A DNA stretch of 59,047 nucleotides, from positions 1 to 59,047 of the forward strand of contig JAFPWH010000037.1 of NCBI GenBank assembly GCA_017395065.1, given 5' to 3'. Shown here one piece after another: positions 55,877 to 59,047 of this stretch. Each line of letters begins with the position of its first letter. The stretch's first letter is position 1. The notes below the pieces were generated by a model that saw only the letters and a list, made by a program, of their open reading frames with translations, was not told the origin of the DNA and made no database searches. Made by a program: the position numbers and the translations under genes. Origin of the DNA: Clostridia bacterium. Its GTDB lineage: Bacteria > Bacillota > Clostridia > Christensenellales > Aristaeellaceae.

Positions 55877-56311
55877 CTAACTCATGGAAAGCAGAAGTAC
55901 CTGCTTTACACCGTTTACTTTTGCGACCTTTTGCATGACTTCGTCGGCGCCGCACGAGGCGTTCTGCATGTCGGCAGTGAGCATGACGCTTGCCCGGTCG
56001 TTTACGGGTAGACTTTGCGAGATCGTGAGAATGCTTACGCCGATTGCCGAAAACGCGCTCAGCACATTGGAGAGTACGCCCGTTTGGTGGCTGAGCGTCA
56101 GCATGAAGGTGCTGCAGGGAACAGCGGTCATGTTCTGTGCCTCGAACACGCTGTCCTTATATTTATAGTAAGCGCTGCGCGAAATGCCGTTTAGCTGCGC
56201 GGCTTTCGTCACGCTGCTCACCTTGCCGCTCTCGAGCAGGCGCTTCGTTTCGAGCACCTTCAAAAAATAGGACGGCAGCGCCTCGCTGTCCACATAAATA
56301 AACCTTTTCAT
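55877..56311 (-). CDS. UPF0735 ACT-domain protein (PheB-like)
   Basis: A 144-residue protein: an N-terminal HTH-like part (KRLLESGKVSSVTKAAQLNG then ISRSAYYKYKDSVF; about 20-55) and a C-terminal ACT domain (about 68-144; FMLTLSHQTGVLSNVLSAFS). ACT domains bind amino acids. It overlaps threonine synthase by 4 bases (ATGA) in a locus divergent from homoserine dehydrogenase, so it is likely a regulator sensing an aspartate-family amino acid. DNA binding is suggested by the N-terminal part and remains unproven. Confidence 0.9.
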   Translation of the reverse strand: MKRFIYVDSEALPSYFLKVLETKRLLESGKVSSVTKAAQLNGISRSAYYKYKDSVFEAQNMTAVPCSTFMLTLSHQTGVLSNVLSAFSAIGVSILTISQSLPVNDRASVMLTADMQNASCGADEVMQKVAKVNGVKQVLLLSMS

Positions 56312-57780
56312 AGTCTGAACAGAGCGGGGTATTTCCCGAGGACGTAATCGATGATATCCCCGCGGTCGATCGTATCTTTGTGCTTTTCGTCCCTGCTCTC
56401 AAGTGCGGACAGGTATTCGGGTGCTTTCAGACCGGTTTTGTCGCTTATGCGCCGCATCGTATCGAAGGGATCGCCCGAGTCGGTTACGTTCAGCGCTTCC
56501 GCGATGCAGGACACGAATTTGAAGGGCGAAGCGGTCGAAAGCACGGCGCATTTCTCGCCGGGATTCTCCTTAACATATCTGCGCTGCGCGCTCAAGGCCA
56601 CAGCGGTATGCGGATCGGCAAGATAGCCCGTTTCGTTGTAGAAGCTTCGTATCGTATCGATTGTCTCGGCGTCGTCGAAGCAGTAGGCGGAGAAATCCTT
56701 CCGGATGCGCGAAAGTGTGTCGCTGCTCACGCTGTAGATTCCCTTTGTTTTCAGTTCTTCCATCTGGCGGGACACGAGCGCGCTGTCTTCGTCCTGCGCG
56801 TAGTAGATCAGGCGCTCCAGATTACTCGAGATGAGGATGTCCATGGAAGGGGAGAGCGTCTTCAAAAAATCTCTTCTGCGATCGTACACGCCGGTATTGA
56901 TGAAGTCCGTAAGCACATTGTTCGCGTTGGACGCACAGATGAGGCGGCCTATGGGAAGCCCCATGCGTTTTGCGTAGCATCCTGCGAGGATATCTCCGAA
57001 ATTTCCCGTAGGTACGACAAAGCTTATTGTTTCGCCTTCCCTGATCTCGCCTGTTTGCAGAAGCGTAAGATAAGTGGAATAATAATAGCCGATCTGCGGG
57101 ACGAGGCGTGCGATGTTGATGGAGTTCGCACTCGAAAAGCTTATACCGTCGATTTTGGGCAGTTCCGCGAAAGCGCGCTTTACGGCGCTCTGGCAGTCAT
57201 CGAAATTGCCGTTGACGGCGCAGGCGGTGACGTTCGGGGCGTCGATGCACACCATCTGACGACGCTGCAGGGGACTTACGCCGCCGTTCGGAAAGAAGGT
57301 GATCATTCCCGTATCGGGCACGTTCTTAAAGCCGTTCATGGCAGCAGAGCCGGTGTCGCCGGAGGTAGCGGTTAGGATCAGCACCTTCTCACTCAGGCCG
57401 ATCGCGCTTCTCGATTTTACAAGCAAACGGGGGAGGAGCGACAGCGCGACGTCCTTGAACGCGCAGGTTTCCCCGTGAAAGAGTTCGACGATATACGTAT
57501 CCGCGGCCTTGACTACGGGCGCTACGAGCGGTGTATCGAAGTGTTTTCCGTAGGCCTCCGCGCAGCTTTCAACTATTTCTTCCCATCCGAGATCGTCGAA
57601 CCAGGTATGCACGATGCGGGCGGCAAGCTCTGAGTAGCTTAAACCTTTGAGCATTTTATAATCGAGCTTCGGTATTTCGACAGGCGCGTACAGCCCGCCG
57701 TCCGGAGCGAGTCCGCGGATCATTGCGTTTTTTGAATCGACGCAGAAGGCGCCGCTTCTTGTGCTGACAAAACGGGACAT
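56308..57780 (-). CDS. thrC: Threonine synthase
   Basis: I start at ATG 57780 (GGAGG upstream), 490 residues; the frame's earlier ATG lies across the divergent promoter. It is a PLP enzyme making threonine from O-phosphohomoserine. Family marks: STRSGAFCVDSKNAMIRGLA at the start, PLP Lys in GETCAFKDVALSLL (about 106), TATSGDTGSAAMNGF, and VVPTGNFGDILAGCYAKRMG. This is the long (ThrC type 2, yeast/E. coli-like) form. Next to homoserine dehydrogenase it completes part of threonine synthesis; homoserine kinase is not in the window. Confidence 0.95.
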   Translation of the reverse strand: MSRFVSTRSGAFCVDSKNAMIRGLAPDGGLYAPVEIPKLDYKMLKGLSYSELAARIVHTWFDDLGWEEIVESCAEAYGKHFDTPLVAPVVKAADTYIVELFHGETCAFKDVALSLLPRLLVKSRSAIGLSEKVLILTATSGDTGSAAMNGFKNVPDTGMITFFPNGGVSPLQRRQMVCIDAPNVTACAVNGNFDDCQSAVKRAFAELPKIDGISFSSANSINIARLVPQIGYYYSTYLTLLQTGEIREGETISFVVPTGNFGDILAGCYAKRMGLPIGRLICASNANNVLTDFINTGVYDRRRDFLKTLSPSMDILISSNLERLIYYAQDEDSALVSRQMEELKTKGIYSVSSDTLSRIRKDFSAYCFDDAETIDTIRSFYNETGYLADPHTAVALSAQRRYVKENPGEKCAVLSTASPFKFVSCIAEALNVTDSGDPFDTMRRISDKTGLKAPEYLSALESRDEKHKDTIDRGDIIDYVLGKYPALFRL

Positions 57781-57803
57781 AAATTTCCTCCGCAAAATAG
57801 TAC

Positions 57804-57834
57804 TTGATAATTTACATTGTTTATGATACAATGT
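57804..57834. promoter_or_regulatory. hom promoter overlapped by a palindrome (candidate operator)
   Basis: TTGATA (57804-57809) and TACAAT (57827-57832), 17-base spacer, drive homoserine dehydrogenase. The perfect inverted repeat ACATTGT (57814-57820) / ACAATGT (57828-57834) spans the spacer and -10. On the minus strand TTGTAT and TATCAT, also 17 apart, form a weaker divergent thrC promoter across the same palindrome. Confidence 0.72.
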
Positions 57835-57899
57835 TTTCCATTCAAATACAAGTGTATTTCTCAGACGGACAGGTTAAAAATCTGAAACGAGGGTTACGA

Positions 57900-59036
57900 A
57901 TGAATATTGCGATACTCGGTTTGGGTACGATCGGCTCGGGCGTATACGAACTGCTCAAAGACAATCGGGAAATCACGGTCAAAAAAATACTGGATATCCG
58001 CGTCTGGATGGACAATATGACGACGGAGATCGACGACATCGTAAACGACGAAAGCATAGAGCTCGTCGTAGAAACGATGGGCGGCATCCACCCCGCAAGG
58101 GAATACGCGCTCAAATGCCTTGAAGCCGGAAAAAGCTACGTAAGCGCAAACAAGCTGCTGATCAGTGCCTGCGCTTTCGAGCTTCAGCAAGCAGCCGATA
58201 AGAGCGGCGCCGCGCTTTTGTTCAGCGCGTCCTGCGGCGGCGGCATTCCGTATTTATATAACCTTCAGAAGACGAAGGCTGCCGACCGCGTCGTTTCTCT
58301 TGGCGGCATACTGAACGGCACCACGAATTTCATACTCGACAGCGTGTTTTCCGACGGGATGGACTACGAAAGCGCGCTCAAAACCGCGCAGGAACTCGGC
58401 TACGCCGAGAGAGACCCTTCCAGCGACATCGACGGGCTCGACACGTTGAGAAAGCTTCTGCTCTCCTGCGCCGTCGCCTACGGAAAGCTTCCCAAAGAAG
58501 AAACCGTTCCCTGCTACGGAATCAGAGGGCTGAATGATACCGACGTTTGTTATGCAAAAAGCAAAAACTGCGTAATAAGGCTGACCGCAAGCGGAAAGCC
58601 TGGCGCAAACGGCACTTTGAACGTGTATGTCGCGCCGCAGCTGTTGCCGTGCGGCTCTCCGGAAAGCAGCATCCGCAAAAACATCAACTACGCCTGGTAC
58701 GAGGGCGAAAAGATCGGCCGCTTTGCCTTTTCCGGTCAGGGTGCCGGCAAATTCCCGACGGCCGGCAACATCGTCCGGGATATTTATTCGGTCTGCCGGG
58801 GCGAGAAACGAATGTTTCCCAAGGACCTGGTAAGCGTGGAAGCCGTAAACAGCGACAAGCACCGCTTCTATGTGCGAATGCCCGAAAACGAAATAAACAG
58901 ACTAAGCGCTTTCTCAGCGCACACGGAAATCAAAAACGGCTGCGCGCTGACCGAAACCGTACCGATAAGCTTTGGAGAATTGCGCTCGGCGATCGACGGC
59001 GCAGGCGATACATTTGTTTTGATCTTGGAGGATTGA
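57900..59036 (+). CDS. hom: Homoserine dehydrogenase
   Basis: I start at ATG 57900; the upstream part of the frame lies in the promoter. The 378-residue enzyme reduces aspartate semialdehyde to homoserine. It shows the Rossmann start MNIAILGLGTIGSGVYELL, ETMGGIHPAREYALKCLEAG, KSYVSANKLLIS, and the catalytic blocks GGILNGTTNFILD and AQELGYAERDPSSDIDGLDT. No C-terminal ACT domain is fused, unlike the longer 430-residue forms; the separate ACT protein across the divergent promoter may serve instead. The ribosome site is weak (GAGGG). Confidence 0.94.
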   Translation: MNIAILGLGTIGSGVYELLKDNREITVKKILDIRVWMDNMTTEIDDIVNDESIELVVETMGGIHPAREYALKCLEAGKSYVSANKLLISACAFELQQAADKSGAALLFSASCGGGIPYLYNLQKTKAADRVVSLGGILNGTTNFILDSVFSDGMDYESALKTAQELGYAERDPSSDIDGLDTLRKLLLSCAVAYGKLPKEETVPCYGIRGLNDTDVCYAKSKNCVIRLTASGKPGANGTLNVYVAPQLLPCGSPESSIRKNINYAWYEGEKIGRFAFSGQGAGKFPTAGNIVRDIYSVCRGEKRMFPKDLVSVEAVNSDKHRFYVRMPENEINRLSAFSAHTEIKNGCALTETVPISFGELRSAIDGAGDTFVLILED

Positions 59037-59040
59037 TTTT

Positions 59041-59047
59041 ATGAAAA
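59041..59047 (+). CDS. Start of the next gene, cut by the window edge
   Basis: GGAGG (59028-59032) followed after 8 bases by ATGAAAA at the very end. It is the probable start of a gene in the same operon as hom; identity cannot be told. Confidence 0.5.

Overview
The window is bacterial chromosome from a Bacillota (Clostridia-type) organism. It is compact and GC-rich for the phylum. Genes have strong AGGAGG-type ribosome sites, many ATGA/TGATG stop-start overlaps, and near-consensus sigma-A promoters (TTGACA-17-TATAAT). Supporting markers are PurR-pth-mfd order, a two-gene SufBC-type Fe-S system, a UPF0735 ACT protein beside threonine synthase, a LytR-CpsA-Psr protein, and gut-type glycoside hydrolases (GH2, GH9, GH53). 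A gut Clostridia lineage is my inference; no rRNA is present to place it.

Positions 1-6,840 are an accessory, mosaic integrative element. It holds a tandem-HTH protein, a DUF6809-like protein, an HxlR regulator with a radical SAM enzyme, an AT-richer fragment of a two-gene operon truncated at both ends, an acidic orphan protein, an excisionase-like HTH protein and a tyrosine integrase. The integrase faces a complete tRNA-Ser(CGA). About 140 bp beyond lies the 5' half of a second tRNA-Ser(CGA), broken in its anticodon loop but still behind a consensus promoter. The simplest reading is that the element inserted into a tRNA-Ser anticodon loop and supplies a replacement tRNA under the old promoter. 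I consider this the most interesting feature of the window.

Positions 6,900-15,200 are leftward genes: an operon of a fused ROK kinase-SIS isomerase with SufC and SufB; a macro-domain protein with a cytoplasmic GH9 enzyme; and a CofE-like F420 gamma-glutamyl ligase homologue. Positions 15,380-23,000 carry cell-envelope and small-metabolism genes: a two-TM protein with an LCP protein, a URO-D family protein, a transaldolase-like aldolase, an L,D-transpeptidase, a Big2-repeat protein with a degenerate NodB domain, and a RadC/zinc-ribbon trio. Positions 23,046-26,822 encode a very large secreted protein with peptidoglycan-binding repeats, SH3-like repeats and a long Thr-Pro/Ala-Thr-Pro stalk.

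Positions 26,955-31,796 hold the oxidative arm of the TCA cycle (isocitrate dehydrogenase, aconitase, divergent citrate synthase), presumably for 2-oxoglutarate and glutamate. Next comes an RpiR-led five-gene operon ending in a secreted GH53 galactanase. A leftward cluster at 37,142-45,489 has an IspD/TarI-like cytidylyltransferase, an NAD-dependent epimerase, a GH2 beta-galactosidase, an RlmI-type rRNA methyltransferase and a Cas4-like nuclease-XPD helicase fusion. GH53 and GH2 together suggest galactan use.

Positions 45,671-54,132 run rightward: purR, pth, mfd, a YgiQ radical SAM protein and a RACo-type corrinoid activator. The end carries a TetR regulator, a lipid kinase, and a threonine locus in which ACT protein plus threonine synthase diverge from homoserine dehydrogenase around a palindromic control region.
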